A stretch of DNA of 64,000 bases from Pseudomonas brassicacearum subsp. brassicacearum. GTDB lineage: Bacteria > Pseudomonadota > Gammaproteobacteria > Pseudomonadales > Pseudomonadaceae. Every line of letters begins with the position of its first letter. The stretch's first letter is position 1. Below are positions 8,588-16,791 of the stretch, one piece after another. The notes below the pieces were generated by a model that was given only the letters and a program-made list of their open reading frames with translations, had not been told where the DNA came from and searched no databases. The translations under genes and the position numbers were made by a program. The stretch covers positions 247,576 through 311,575 of the forward strand of contig NZ_VZPJ01000007.1 in NCBI RefSeq assembly GCF_008801605.1, read 5' to 3'.

Positions 8588-8619
8588 AAATGCCGCCACG
8601 GTTCACGTTGGCGGCATTG
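8588..8619 (+). terminator. Possible stem-loop terminator after the small lipoprotein gene
   Basis: TGCCGCCA and TTGGCGGCA pair around a short loop, but no clear T-run follows. It could act as a terminator or as part of the next gene's leader. Confidence 0.4.
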
Positions 8620-8638
8620 TCATTCATGGAGTCAGTCG

Positions 8639-8869
8639 ATGAAACGCGAGCAGGTGCGCGAGCGCCATGCAGAAGGTCTTATCTGTGCCACCCACGTGAT
8701 TCAGAACCCGGCGAGCCCGGGCGAATGGATCGTGTTCTTCAAGAAAAGCGCCGGACGCAGTTTTTTCCTGGTGGATGACCAGGACGAAGTCGAGTCCTTT
8801 GCCCGTCTCGACGAACTGATCGAAACCCTGCGCGGGCTGGGCATCAAGTTTGCCGAGATTCACATTTGA
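8639..8869 (+). CDS. Small conserved protein, 76 residues, unknown function
   Basis: The protein begins MKREQVRERHAEGLICATHV and contains WIVFFKKSAGRSFFLVDD and a C-terminal helix-strand LGIKFAEIHI. The composition is that of a compact alpha/beta cytoplasmic protein with no signal peptide. Its TGA stop at 8867-8869 directly abuts the stop of the convergent lipoprotein gene (8870), leaving no intergenic base. I recall similar Pseudomonas proteins carrying uninformative names. No function can be assigned. Confidence 0.72.
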   Translation: MKREQVRERHAEGLICATHVIQNPASPGEWIVFFKKSAGRSFFLVDDQDEVESFARLDELIETLRGLGIKFAEIHI

Positions 8870-9151
8870 TTACTTGCAGACCACCACGACACTGCGGCTG
8901 GTGAAGTTGCCGACGTCGACGCCCAGGGTCTTCTCGCTTTCCTTGGCCTGGGGCGTGCCGTCGGTACCGACGATGCGGTAGCCGGTGCCGGCACAGGACG
9001 CATCGGCCTTTTCGTAGCACGTCGCCCAGGAGTTGGCCTCACCCGAGCAGTCGATGGCCAGGCCTTGTTCGCCGTTGTCCAGGTAGGTTTTTTCGGCTGA
9101 GGCACAGCCCGCCAGGGCCAGGACTGCAAACAGTGCCAGAAGTGTCTTCAT
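8870..9151 (-). CDS. Small cysteine-containing lipoprotein
   Basis: 93 residues with signal peptide MKTLLALFAVLALAGC and acylated Cys at residue 16. The mature part has paired cysteines (AIDCSGEANSWATCYEKADASC) that could form disulfides in the periplasm, then GYRIVGTDG and a terminal SRSVVVVCK. This pattern resembles short YecR-type or unnamed Pseudomonas lipoproteins. Convergent with the preceding gene with zero spacing. Confidence 0.78.
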   Translation of the reverse strand: MKTLLALFAVLALAGCASAEKTYLDNGEQGLAIDCSGEANSWATCYEKADASCAGTGYRIVGTDGTPQAKESEKTLGVDVGNFTSRSVVVVCK

Positions 9152-9266
9152 GGGGTCGTCATCAAGGAGGGAAGGGCAAGCGCGAGATTATAGCGAATGG
9201 CCACTCCGGTACAGCTAAACAAGCCTCGTTCAATGCCCGCGTGGCATTTTTACGAGGCTCGTCTGG

Positions 9267-9482
9267 TTACTTCTTGCGGCGGGGGCTGCGGGCGGGGGCG
9301 GTGTCGCGTTCTTTCACTGCGGGGGCAGCGCGCTCATCCTGGAATACCGCGGCCACTTCCACCGCCATGGCCTTGCTGGGCAAGGGACCGGCGACCTGCT
9401 CGCCGTGGTAGTTGATAATCCACCACTGGCCGTCCTTGCCCTGGCTGACCGAATAACCGTTTGCGTTTCTTGTTGCCGACAT
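9267..9482 (-). CDS. Small hypothetical protein with basic tail
   Basis: 71 residues beginning MSATRNANGYSVSQGKDGQW. The WWIINYHGEQVAGPLPSKA core resembles a small beta-sheet repeat domain. The C terminus is strongly basic (ARSPRRKK), suggesting nucleic-acid contact or simply disorder. GAGG lies about ten bases upstream of the ATG. No family was recognised with confidence. The 234 bp between this gene and galU should hold both promoters; no convincing hexamers were identified. Confidence 0.65.
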   Translation of the reverse strand: MSATRNANGYSVSQGKDGQWWIINYHGEQVAGPLPSKAMAVEVAAVFQDERAAPAVKERDTAPARSPRRKK

Positions 9483-9716
9483 CTAGCTGCCTCATTGGCG
9501 TGATCAAGGGCACCATGATACGTCAAATGCTCGCAAACAGCGCTCACTGGCGTACAGTGGGTCCGCTGGAGCCATCGAAACGAAAGGCGATTGAACTATC
9601 CGCCGTTTTTTATTTCTCTATGATGGCACCGGTTGGCCAGCGCGGGCATTGTAAGGTGCCTGTTGCCTGATTAGACTGCGCCGAAACTCGTACACACCGC
9701 CTTTTCAAGGACTTAT

Positions 9717-10556
9717 ATGATCAAGAAATGCTTGTTCCCAGCAGCCGGTTACGGTACTCGCTTCCTGCCAGCGACTAAAGCCATGCCCAAAGAAATGCTG
9801 CCGGTGGTGAACAAGCCACTGATCCAGTACGGCGTCGAAGAAGCCCTCGATGCGGGCCTGACGGAAATCTCCATCGTCACCGGCCGCGGCAAACGCGCCC
9901 TGGAAGACCATTTCGACATCAGCTACGAGCTGGAAAACCAGATCAAGGGCACCGACAAGGAAAAATACCTGGTCGGTATCCGCAAACTGCTGGATGAGTG
10001 CTCGTTCTCCTACACTCGCCAGACCGAAATGAAAGGCCTGGGCCACGCGATCCTTACCGGCCGCCCACTGATCGGTGACGAACCGTTCGCCGTGGTCCTG
10101 GCGGATGACCTGTGCGTCAACCTCGAAGGCGACGGCGTATTGACCCAGATGGTCAAGCTGTACAAGCAGTTCCGCTGCTCCATCGTGGCGATCCAGGAAG
10201 TCGATCCGCAGGAAACCAACAAGTACGGCGTGATTGCCGGCGAAATGATCCGCGACGACATCTACCGCGTTCACAGCATGGTTGAAAAACCAAAACCTGA
10301 AGACGCACCGTCGAACCTGGCGATCATCGGTCGCTACATCCTGACCCCGGATATCTTCGACCTGATCGAACAGACCGAGCCAGGCAAGGGCGGCGAGATC
10401 CAGATCACCGACGCCCTGATGAAACAGGCCCAGAACGGCTGCGTCATGGCCTACAAGTTCAAGGGCAAGCGTTTCGACTGCGGTGGCGCCGAAGGCTACA
10501 TCGACGCGACCAACTTCTGCTTCGAGAACTTCTACAAGACGGGCAAGGCTTACTGA
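9717..10556 (+). CDS. galU: UTP--glucose-1-phosphate uridylyltransferase GalU
   Basis: 279 residues. It makes UDP-glucose for LPS core, exopolysaccharide and trehalose synthesis. The N-terminal nucleotide-binding signature FPAAGYGTRFLPATKAMPKE and the DEPFAVVLADDL uridine/metal-binding segment are intact. Length equals that of Pseudomonas GalU. It appears monocistronic and is followed immediately by a strong intrinsic terminator at 10574-10611. Confidence 0.97.
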   Translation: MIKKCLFPAAGYGTRFLPATKAMPKEMLPVVNKPLIQYGVEEALDAGLTEISIVTGRGKRALEDHFDISYELENQIKGTDKEKYLVGIRKLLDECSFSYTRQTEMKGLGHAILTGRPLIGDEPFAVVLADDLCVNLEGDGVLTQMVKLYKQFRCSIVAIQEVDPQETNKYGVIAGEMIRDDIYRVHSMVEKPKPEDAPSNLAIIGRYILTPDIFDLIEQTEPGKGGEIQITDALMKQAQNGCVMAYKFKGKRFDCGGAEGYIDATNFCFENFYKTGKAY

Positions 10557-10573
10557 TAGCCTGCGCCACGCCT

Positions 10574-10611
10574 TGAAAAAAACGCCCCGACTGGTTCGGG
10601 GCGTTTTTTTT
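10574..10611 (+). terminator. Intrinsic terminator of galU
   Basis: GC-rich stem CGCCCCGA/TCGGGGCG with a five-base loop, flanked by an A-run before and eight T residues after. Confidence 0.93.
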
Positions 10612-10699
10612 GGCTTGGGGAAAAGTCTCTCGCCAATCATCAATCACACAAACAAAACCCTGTGGGATATGAAAAATCCTGAGACCACCCCAAAACAAC

Positions 10700-10789
10700 T
10701 GTGGGAGCGAGCTTGCTCGCGATAGCGGTGGGCCAGCCTACACCCATGTTGAATGTGCCGCCGCCATCGCGAGCAAGCTCGCTCCCACA
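10700..10789. repeat. REP doublet between galU and gor
   Basis: Inverted GTGGGAGCGAGCTTGCTCGCGA copies surround a linker with CCATGTTGAATGTGCCG. The linker resembles that in the 1.2-3 kb array, so both derive from the same REPIN family. The 353-bp gap between galU and gor otherwise holds only the galU terminator and the gor leader. Confidence 0.94.
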
Positions 10790-10909
10790 TGGATCGGCGT
10801 AACTTGAGCGGCCCAACTGGCTTTTCCATTTTCCGCCCCCATAACCATCGCAACGCTGCCTCAGGTGAAAACAGCAGGTATGCTGATGACCTGCCGAAGG
10901 AGATAGAAA

Positions 10910-12268
10910 ATGGCCTACGATTTTGACTTGTATGTGGTTGGCGCCGGTTCCGGTGGTGTGCGGGCTGCGCGGTTTGCCGCCGGTTTCGGGGCCAAGGTGG
11001 CCGTGGCGGAGAGCCGTTACCTGGGCGGGACCTGCGTGAACGTGGGCTGCGTGCCGAAAAAACTGCTGGTCTACGGCGCGCATTACGCCGAGGACTTCGA
11101 ACAGGCGTCGGCCTATGGCTGGACGGCGGGCGAGGCGAGTTTCGACTGGGCCACGTTGATCGCCAACAAGGACCGGGAAATCAATCGCCTCAACGGCATC
11201 TACCGCAACCTGCTGGTCAACAGCGGCGTCGTGCTGCACGAAGGTCACGCCAGGCTGACCGGGCCCAATGAGGTCGAGATCAACGGCCAGCGCTACACCG
11301 CCAGGCACATCCTGATCGCCACGGGCGGTTGGCCGGTGATCCCGGACATTCCGGGGCGCGAGCACGCCATCAGCTCCAACGAGGCGTTCTTTCTCAAGGA
11401 ACTGCCCAAGCGCGTCATCGTGGTGGGCGGTGGCTACATTGCGGTGGAGTTCGCCGGGATCTTCCACGGCATGGGTGCGCAGACGTCCTTGCTCTATCGC
11501 GGTGAGCTGTTCCTGCGCGGCTTTGACGGTGCGGTGCGCAAGCACCTGGCAGAAGAGCTGACCCGCCGTGGCCTGGACCTGCAGTTCAACGCAGACATCA
11601 AGTCCATCGAAAAGCTGGACGATGGCAGCCTCAGGGTCGAGCTCAAGGACGGCAAGACGTTGCTCACCGATTGCGTGTTCTACGCCACCGGCCGGCGGCC
11701 GATGCTCGACAACCTGGGCCTTGAAACCACCGGCGTCACGCTGGATGAGAAGGGCTTTGTCCAGGTCAACGAAAAATACGAGACCGCTGAACCGTCGATC
11801 CTGGCCATTGGCGACGTGATCGGTCGCGTCCAGCTCACCCCCGTTGCCCTGGCCGAAGGCATGGCGGTGGCGCGGCGTCTGTTCAAGCCCGAGCAGTATC
11901 GATTGGTGGATTACCGGATGATTCCCACCGCCGTGTTCAGCTTGCCGAACATCGGCACAGTTGGCCTGACCGAAGAGCAGGCCAGGGAGGAGGGGCATGA
12001 GGTAGAGATTTTCGAAAGCCGGTTCCGGCCGATGAAGCTGAGCCTGACCGAATGCCAGGAACGCACCCTGATGAAACTGGTGGTGGATGCCCGGACCGAC
12101 AAGGTGTTGGGATGCCACATGGTCGGGCCGGATGCCGGTGAAATCGTCCAAGGGCTGGCCATCGCACTCAAGGCCGGCGCCACCAAGCGCGACTTCGACG
12201 AAACCATCGGCGTGCACCCGACGGCTGCCGAAGAATTCGTGACGATGCGTACGCCCGTCGCCTCCTGA
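10910..12268 (+). CDS. gor: Glutathione-disulfide reductase
   Basis: 452 residues. This FAD- and NADPH-dependent enzyme regenerates reduced glutathione. Evidence is the FAD-binding GAGSGG motif at the N terminus, the redox-active disulfide in GGTCVNVGCVPKK, the second nucleotide-binding motif GGGYIAVEFAG and the C-terminal catalytic HPTAAEEF. These distinguish it from dihydrolipoamide dehydrogenase (GGTCLNIGCIPSK). AAGGAG precedes the ATG. Lies just upstream of ahpC/ahpF, forming a thiol-redox neighbourhood, but a hairpin at 12282-12309 separates the transcripts. Confidence 0.95.
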   Translation: MAYDFDLYVVGAGSGGVRAARFAAGFGAKVAVAESRYLGGTCVNVGCVPKKLLVYGAHYAEDFEQASAYGWTAGEASFDWATLIANKDREINRLNGIYRNLLVNSGVVLHEGHARLTGPNEVEINGQRYTARHILIATGGWPVIPDIPGREHAISSNEAFFLKELPKRVIVVGGGYIAVEFAGIFHGMGAQTSLLYRGELFLRGFDGAVRKHLAEELTRRGLDLQFNADIKSIEKLDDGSLRVELKDGKTLLTDCVFYATGRRPMLDNLGLETTGVTLDEKGFVQVNEKYETAEPSILAIGDVIGRVQLTPVALAEGMAVARRLFKPEQYRLVDYRMIPTAVFSLPNIGTVGLTEEQAREEGHEVEIFESRFRPMKLSLTECQERTLMKLVVDARTDKVLGCHMVGPDAGEIVQGLAIALKAGATKRDFDETIGVHPTAAEEFVTMRTPVAS

Positions 12269-12281
12269 CCACCCGACGAAC

Positions 12282-12309
12282 ATATGGCGAGCGAGCCGGC
12301 TCGCCATAT
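12282..12309 (+). terminator. Hairpin after gor
   Basis: Perfect 11-bp inverted repeat ATATGGCGAGC/GCTCGCCATAT with a six-base loop, starting 13 bp after the gor stop. It is followed by TAAGTTTTCTT rather than a clean T-run. Probably a terminator. Confidence 0.7.
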
Positions 12310-12442
12310 TAAGTTTTCTTCTATCTATTTAGCTGCTGATAGCCAAAACCAATCATTCGCATCAGGTTTGCCAATGAGCCAGCCTGGGGATGAGTGGTTA
12401 AGATCCTCTCCATCAACTTTCAACCCTGACGGAGAAACATCG

Positions 12443-13006
12443 ATGCCTATCATCAACAGCCAAGTTAAACCGTTCAACGCTACCGCTTTCAAAAACGGCG
12501 AATTCGTCGAAGTATCGGACGCCAACCTGAAAGGCAAATGGTCTGTCGTGTTCTTCTACCCGGCTGACTTCACCTTCGTTTGCCCAACCGAGCTGGAAGA
12601 CCTGGCCGACAACTACGCCGAGTTCCAGAAGCTGGGCGTCGAGATCTACAGCGTTTCCACCGACACTCACTTTGCCCACGCTGCCTGGCACAACACTTCG
12701 CCAGCCATCGGCAAGATCCAGTACACCATGATCGGCGACCCGACCCACGTCATCTCGCGCAACTTCGACGTGCTGATCGAAGAAGTCGGCCTGGCTGACC
12801 GCGGTACTTTCGTGATCAACCCTGAAGGCCAGATCAAGATCGTTGAAATCAACGACGGCGGTGTAGGCCGTGACGCTTCCGAGCTGCTGCGCAAGATCAA
12901 GGCCGCTCAATACGTTGCTGCTCACCCGGGCGAAGTCTGCCCAGCCAAGTGGAAAGAAGGCGAGGCCACCCTGGCTCCGTCCCTGGACCTGGTCGGCAAG
13001 ATCTAA
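12443..13006 (+). CDS. ahpC: Alkyl hydroperoxide reductase subunit C (peroxiredoxin)
   Basis: 187 residues, the exact family length. The peroxidatic cysteine lies in FYPADFTFVCPTELEDLA and the resolving cysteine in HPGEVCPAKW, a typical 2-Cys peroxiredoxin that reduces organic peroxides, H2O2 and peroxynitrite. ATG at 12443 follows GGAG; the open frame extends upstream but that part has no coding character. Paired with ahpF, which recycles it, though a strong terminator lies between them. Confidence 0.97.
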   Translation: MPIINSQVKPFNATAFKNGEFVEVSDANLKGKWSVVFFYPADFTFVCPTELEDLADNYAEFQKLGVEIYSVSTDTHFAHAAWHNTSPAIGKIQYTMIGDPTHVISRNFDVLIEEVGLADRGTFVINPEGQIKIVEINDGGVGRDASELLRKIKAAQYVAAHPGEVCPAKWKEGEATLAPSLDLVGKI

Positions 13007-13061
13007 GTCTGTGAGTCATCCGAGGGCGATCCGCTCTTAATCAAGTAAGCCGCTTCGCCCC

Positions 13062-13101
13062 AAAAAACGCCCGGGCGAGATTCGCTCGGGCGTTGTTTTT
13101 T
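13062..13101 (+). terminator. Intrinsic terminator between ahpC and ahpF
   Basis: Near-perfect stem of about 11 bp (ACGCCCGGGCG/CGCTCGGGCGT) preceded by six A and followed by a T-rich tract. It should make ahpC more abundant than ahpF. Confidence 0.9.
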
Positions 13102-13129
13102 CTGAATTCAAAAAATGGAAATCGCCCGT

Positions 13130-14692
13130 ATGTTGGACGCCAATCTTAAAGCTCAGTTGAAGTCATACCTGGAACGGGTCACCCAGCCGATCGAGATCGT
13201 CGCCTCCCTCGACGACGGTGCGAAATCCCAGGAAATGCTCGCGTTACTCCAAGACGTTGCCAGTCTTTCCCATCAGATTACCTTGCTCGACAACGGCAGC
13301 GATGCGCGCAAGCCTTCGTTTTCGTTGAATCGCCCGGGAGCCGATATCAGCCTGCGTTTTGCTGGCATTCCCATGGGCCACGAATTCACTTCGCTGGTGT
13401 TGGCCTTGCTGCAAGTTGGCGGTCACCCTTCGAAGGCCAGTGTCGACGTCATCGAACAGGTCCGCTCCCTCAAGGGCGAGTTCAACTTCGAGACCTATTT
13501 CTCGCTGTCGTGCCAGAACTGCCCGGACGTGGTCCAGGCGCTGAACCTGATGGCCGTACTGAATCCAGACATTCGCCACGTTGCCATCGACGGCGCGCTG
13601 TTCCAGGCCGAAGTCGATGAACGCCAGATCATGGCCGTGCCGAGTGTGTACCTCAACGGTGTGAACTTCGGCCAGGGTCGCATGGGCCTGGAAGAGATTC
13701 TCGCCAAGATCGACACCAGCGGCATCGAACGCCAGGCCGAGAAAATCAGCGCCAAGGACGCCTTTGATGTGCTGGTAGTCGGCGGTGGCCCGGCCGGTGC
13801 TTCGGCGGCGATCTACGCGGCCCGTAAAGGCATCCGCACTGGCGTGGCGGCCGAACGTTTCGGCGGCCAGGTGCTCGACACCATGGCCATCGAGAACTTC
13901 ATCTCGGTCCAGGAAACCGAAGGGCCGAAACTGGCCGTCGCCCTGGAAGAACACGTCAAGCAGTACGATGTGGACATCATGAACCTGCAACGTGCCGACG
14001 CCTTGGTGCCTGGCAAAGACGGCGGGCTGCATGAAATCAAGTTCGCCAGCGGTGCGAGCCTCAAGGCCAAGACCGTGATCCTGGCGACCGGTGCCCGCTG
14101 GCGCGAAATGAACGTGCCGGGCGAGCAGCAGTATCGCAACAAGGGCGTGGCGTACTGCCCGCACTGCGACGGTCCGCTGTTCAAGGGCAAGCGCGTGGCG
14201 GTGATCGGCGGTGGTAACTCCGGCGTCGAGGCGGCCATCGACCTGGCCGGTATCGTCGCCCACGTCACGTTGCTGGAGTTCGATGTGCAATTGCGTGCCG
14301 ACGCGGTATTGCAGCGCAAACTGCACAGCCTGCCGAACGTGACGGTGATTACCAACGCCCAGACCACCGAAGTGACTGGAGACGGTCAGAAGGTCAATGG
14401 CTTGCGCTACAAGGACCGTCCGAGCGGTGACGTGCGGGATGTGGAGTTGGAGGGGATCTTCGTGCAGATTGGTCTGTTGCCCAACACCGATTGGCTCAAA
14501 GGCACTGTCGAGCTGTCACCGCGGGGTGAGATTATCGTCGATGCCCGGGGTGAAACCTCGATCCCTGGCGTGTTCGCCGCCGGTGACGTGACCACCGTGC
14601 CGTACAAGCAGATCGTGATTGCCGTAGGCGAGGGCGCCAAGGCTTCGCTGAGTGCTTTCGACCACCTGATCCGAACCTCTGCGCCGGCCTGA
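13130..14692 (+). CDS. ahpF: Alkyl hydroperoxide reductase subunit F
   Basis: 520 residues, the usual length. This FAD/NADH enzyme has an N-terminal tandem thioredoxin-like domain with SLSCQNCPDVVQAL (CxxC), then a thioredoxin-reductase-like part with GGGPAGASAAIYAARKG, GGGNSGVEAAIDLA and the second CPHC redox pair. It passes electrons from NADH to AhpC. The start MLDANLKAQLK at 13130 matches family N termini. An ATG five codons upstream is possible but lacks a ribosome site. Confidence 0.96.
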   Translation: MLDANLKAQLKSYLERVTQPIEIVASLDDGAKSQEMLALLQDVASLSHQITLLDNGSDARKPSFSLNRPGADISLRFAGIPMGHEFTSLVLALLQVGGHPSKASVDVIEQVRSLKGEFNFETYFSLSCQNCPDVVQALNLMAVLNPDIRHVAIDGALFQAEVDERQIMAVPSVYLNGVNFGQGRMGLEEILAKIDTSGIERQAEKISAKDAFDVLVVGGGPAGASAAIYAARKGIRTGVAAERFGGQVLDTMAIENFISVQETEGPKLAVALEEHVKQYDVDIMNLQRADALVPGKDGGLHEIKFASGASLKAKTVILATGARWREMNVPGEQQYRNKGVAYCPHCDGPLFKGKRVAVIGGGNSGVEAAIDLAGIVAHVTLLEFDVQLRADAVLQRKLHSLPNVTVITNAQTTEVTGDGQKVNGLRYKDRPSGDVRDVELEGIFVQIGLLPNTDWLKGTVELSPRGEIIVDARGETSIPGVFAAGDVTTVPYKQIVIAVGEGAKASLSAFDHLIRTSAPA

Positions 14693-14710
14693 ACAACCGA
14701 TAGCGGAAAA

Positions 14711-14747
14711 AACAAAACCCCATGAGCCTGGCTCATGGGGTTTTGTT
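14711..14747 (+). terminator. Intrinsic terminator of ahpF
   Basis: Perfect 17-bp inverted repeat (AACAAAACCCCATGAGC and its complement) with a three-base loop and a T-rich 3' arm. Confidence 0.95.
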
Positions 14748-14765
14748 TTGGATCACGCATCCCCC

Positions 14766-14856
14766 TGTGGGAGCGAGCTTGCTCGCGATAGCGGTGGGTC
14801 AGCCTGGATCCAGGTTGAATGTGCCGCCGTCATCGCGAGCAAGCTCGCTCCCACAG
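14766..14856. repeat. REP doublet between ahpF and gloA
   Basis: Inverted GTGGGAGCGAGCTTGCTCGCGA copies around a linker containing GGTTGAATGTGCCG, the same REPIN family as at 10700. Confidence 0.94.
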
Positions 14857-14873
14857 GGGGACGGTGGAGAGGT

Positions 14874-15395
14874 TTACAGCGGCGCAGGCTGGATGATTTC
14901 AACCCAGTAGCCATCCGGGTCCTTGATGAAGGCCAGGCTTTTCATGCGGCCGTCGTTCAGGCGTTTCTGGAAATCGCAGCCCAGTGCTTCGAAGCGCTCG
15001 CAGGCGGCGACTATGTTCGGTACCGAGATGCAGATGTGGCCGAAGCCGCGTGGGTCGGTGTTGCCGTTATGGTAGGCGAAGGCCGGGTCGCTTTCGGTGC
15101 CATGGTTGTGGGTCAGTTCCAGGATGCCAGGGATCGACTTCATCCATTCGGTCCGCGCCGCCGCGTCCGCCGGGATCTGGTTCTTGTCCACCAGTGCCAG
15201 GAAGTACAGGCTGAACTCGGCTTCCGGGAAGTCGCGTTTCTCCACCAGCGAGAAACCCAGCACGCGGGTGTAGAAGTCCAGGGACCGGGTGATGTCCTTG
15301 ACTCGCAGCATGGTGTGGTTGAAGACGAACTTGGCCGTGGCGGCATCAGGTTGTGCGGTGACGCCAGGGAAAGTATTGAGTTCGTGCAGGCTCAT
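14874..15395 (-). CDS. gloA: Lactoylglutathione lyase (glyoxalase I)
   Basis: 173 residues with the VOC-fold segments FNHTMLRVKDITRSLDFYTR, LELTHNHGTESD, GFGHICISVPN and a terminal VEIIQP. These supply the metal ligands (His, Glu, His, Glu). The enzyme converts the methylglyoxal-glutathione hemithioacetal to S-lactoylglutathione. ATG at 15395 has GGAGG upstream. Longer than E. coli GloA and closer to the eukaryote/Pseudomonas long form, implying zinc use; that is family knowledge and was not tested. Confidence 0.94.
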   Translation of the reverse strand: MSLHELNTFPGVTAQPDAATAKFVFNHTMLRVKDITRSLDFYTRVLGFSLVEKRDFPEAEFSLYFLALVDKNQIPADAAARTEWMKSIPGILELTHNHGTESDPAFAYHNGNTDPRGFGHICISVPNIVAACERFEALGCDFQKRLNDGRMKSLAFIKDPDGYWVEIIQPAPL

Positions 15396-15590
15396 GGGCC
15401 CTCCGGAAAATAAGTGGGGCAAACGGCGTCGCAAGCTTGGTTGCGACGGTTCCTGGGCTTGCGTCAGACGGCTTCCTTGCAGGTGCGCCCATGATACGCA
15501 AGGGACGCGGTGTCGCCAAACCGCGTGTGGCTATTGCCTGCTTCTGCCTCGGGCTTCAGACTTTACGATTCGCCCTTGAGTGCCAACGCA

Positions 15591-16118
15591 ATGATTCGAC
15601 CGTTCCTTTCGCTGTTTGTCCTGCTGTTTGCCTGCATTGCGAGTGTCGGCGGCGTCCAGGCGGACGAACCGCAGATCGCCTGGCCCCAAGGCTGGGTTGT
15701 CGAGCCACTGCCCGCCGATGCGGCGGCGTCGGGCCCCTTGCGACAACGTGCAACCAAGAGCGATTCGGCAGGCAATGCCGTGATGGTCATGGAATTGACC
15801 ACGACTACCGTCGAGCCCGATCACCAGGTCAACTTGCAAGGCGTGTTGCTGGAAATGCGCAAGTCGATCCAGAAGGATTTCTTCCAGGGCGGTTACCAAA
15901 GTGTGTGCAATAAGATCCATGCTTCCATGTTGGGCGGCGTAACTGCATTGGAAACCACTTGCACGATCACGCAAAACGGACGCCATGTATTGTCTCAGGC
16001 ACTCGTCGCGGCACTAAATGGGGGCAAGGCTTATGTGCTGTCCTATGCAGGGCAGGCGCAGGTGTTTGTTGAAAGCCAGGATGAAATACAGTCGGTGCGA
16101 AACAGTTTGAAACTATAA
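15591..16118 (+). CDS. Secreted protein of unknown function (DUF4946-like)
   Basis: 175 residues with a Sec signal peptide (MIRPFLSLFVLLFACIASVG, cleavage after VQA). The mature protein contains QIAWPQGWVVEPLPAD, two cysteines (SVCNKIHA and ETTCTIT) that may pair, and VLSYAGQAQVFVESQDEIQS near the end. This matches my recollection of the Pseudomonas family DUF4946. The start at 15591 is chosen because it begins the signal peptide. It is followed by a terminator shared with the convergent silencer gene. Confidence 0.75.
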   Translation: MIRPFLSLFVLLFACIASVGGVQADEPQIAWPQGWVVEPLPADAAASGPLRQRATKSDSAGNAVMVMELTTTTVEPDHQVNLQGVLLEMRKSIQKDFFQGGYQSVCNKIHASMLGGVTALETTCTITQNGRHVLSQALVAALNGGKAYVLSYAGQAQVFVESQDEIQSVRNSLKL

Positions 16119-16168
16119 GGCCGTCAGTGTAATACGCTCGGGATTTAATCCAAAAAGTTTAGCCCATA

Positions 16169-16200
16169 AAAAAGCCCTGAGTGTATTCAGGGCTTTTTTT
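16169..16200. terminator. Bidirectional intrinsic terminator
   Basis: Stem AAAGCCCTGA/TCAGGGCTTT with a six-base loop, A-run on one side and T-run on the other, between two convergent genes. Confidence 0.93.
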
Positions 16201-16214
16201 GATCATGGACGCTG

Positions 16215-16580
16215 TCAACCACGCAACCAGGAATCGACGGTAGCTGCACCGTACTGTTCTTTCCAGGCTTTCAGACCGCGGTGATTACCGCCTTTGGTCT
16301 CGATCAACTCGCCGGTGTGCGGGTTCTGGTAAACCTTTACCACTCGCGCACGGCGGGTCTTGATGGGTTTGGTCGATTGCAGGCTCGCCTTGGACGGGTT
16401 CGGGTCGAGGATCGCGACGATGTCGCGCAGGCTCTTGCCATAGGTTTTCATCAGTCCCTGGAGCTTTTCCTCGAATTCGATTTCCTTCTTGAGCCCGGCA
16501 TCGTTCTTCAGCGATTCCAACTGCTTGAGCTGTTCTTGAAGGGCCTTTTCGGCTGCACGAAATTCAGCGAGTCTGGACAA
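16215..16580 (-). CDS. MvaT/MvaU-family H-NS-like xenogeneic silencer, TTG start
   Basis: 121 residues. The N-terminal coiled-coil (SRLAEFRAAEKALQEQLKQL, then ESLKND and EIEFEEKLQGLM) oligomerises. The C-terminal part (VKVYQNPHTGELIETKGGNH) is the AT-hook-like DNA-binding module. It is closer to P. aeruginosa MvaU than to MvaT in the parts I can compare. TTG at 16580 is chosen because GGAG lies eight bases upstream and the product then starts like MvaU. ATG at 16598 would sit on top of the ribosome site. The 210-bp upstream region is AT-rich, consistent with self-binding. Confidence 0.9.
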   Translation of the reverse strand: MSRLAEFRAAEKALQEQLKQLESLKNDAGLKKEIEFEEKLQGLMKTYGKSLRDIVAILDPNPSKASLQSTKPIKTRRARVVKVYQNPHTGELIETKGGNHRGLKAWKEQYGAATVDSWLRG

Positions 16581-16791
16581 AATCGTTACTCCAATCAAAA
16601 TATTTGGCTGATACCAACCGCAAACAAAGCTATAAGCCGAGCGCCTTGGTGTTAATGACTCTCCTGCTATCTGGCACAGGTAGAAAAATTGTAGTAGTTA
16701 ATCCGGAAAGTGTAAATCGTAACTTTTTCGTTATGTAACAACAGCAAAAGCTTTTATCAGTTGGGCATCGTCGTCAATAGATCGGCGGCGG

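Noticed and set aside
9483..9716. Sigma-70 promoter for galU
   Set aside because: TTGAAC and TATGAT hexamers occur but are 22 bases apart, too far for a confident call.
10640..12307. 555-codon frame antisense to gor
   Set aside because: The gor product has all its motifs on the other strand; the antisense product has none.
12321..12345. OxyR site upstream of ahpC
   Set aside because: CTAT and ATAG elements are present, but the spacing (ten bases) does not fit the ATAG-N7-CTAT pattern, so no site is claimed.
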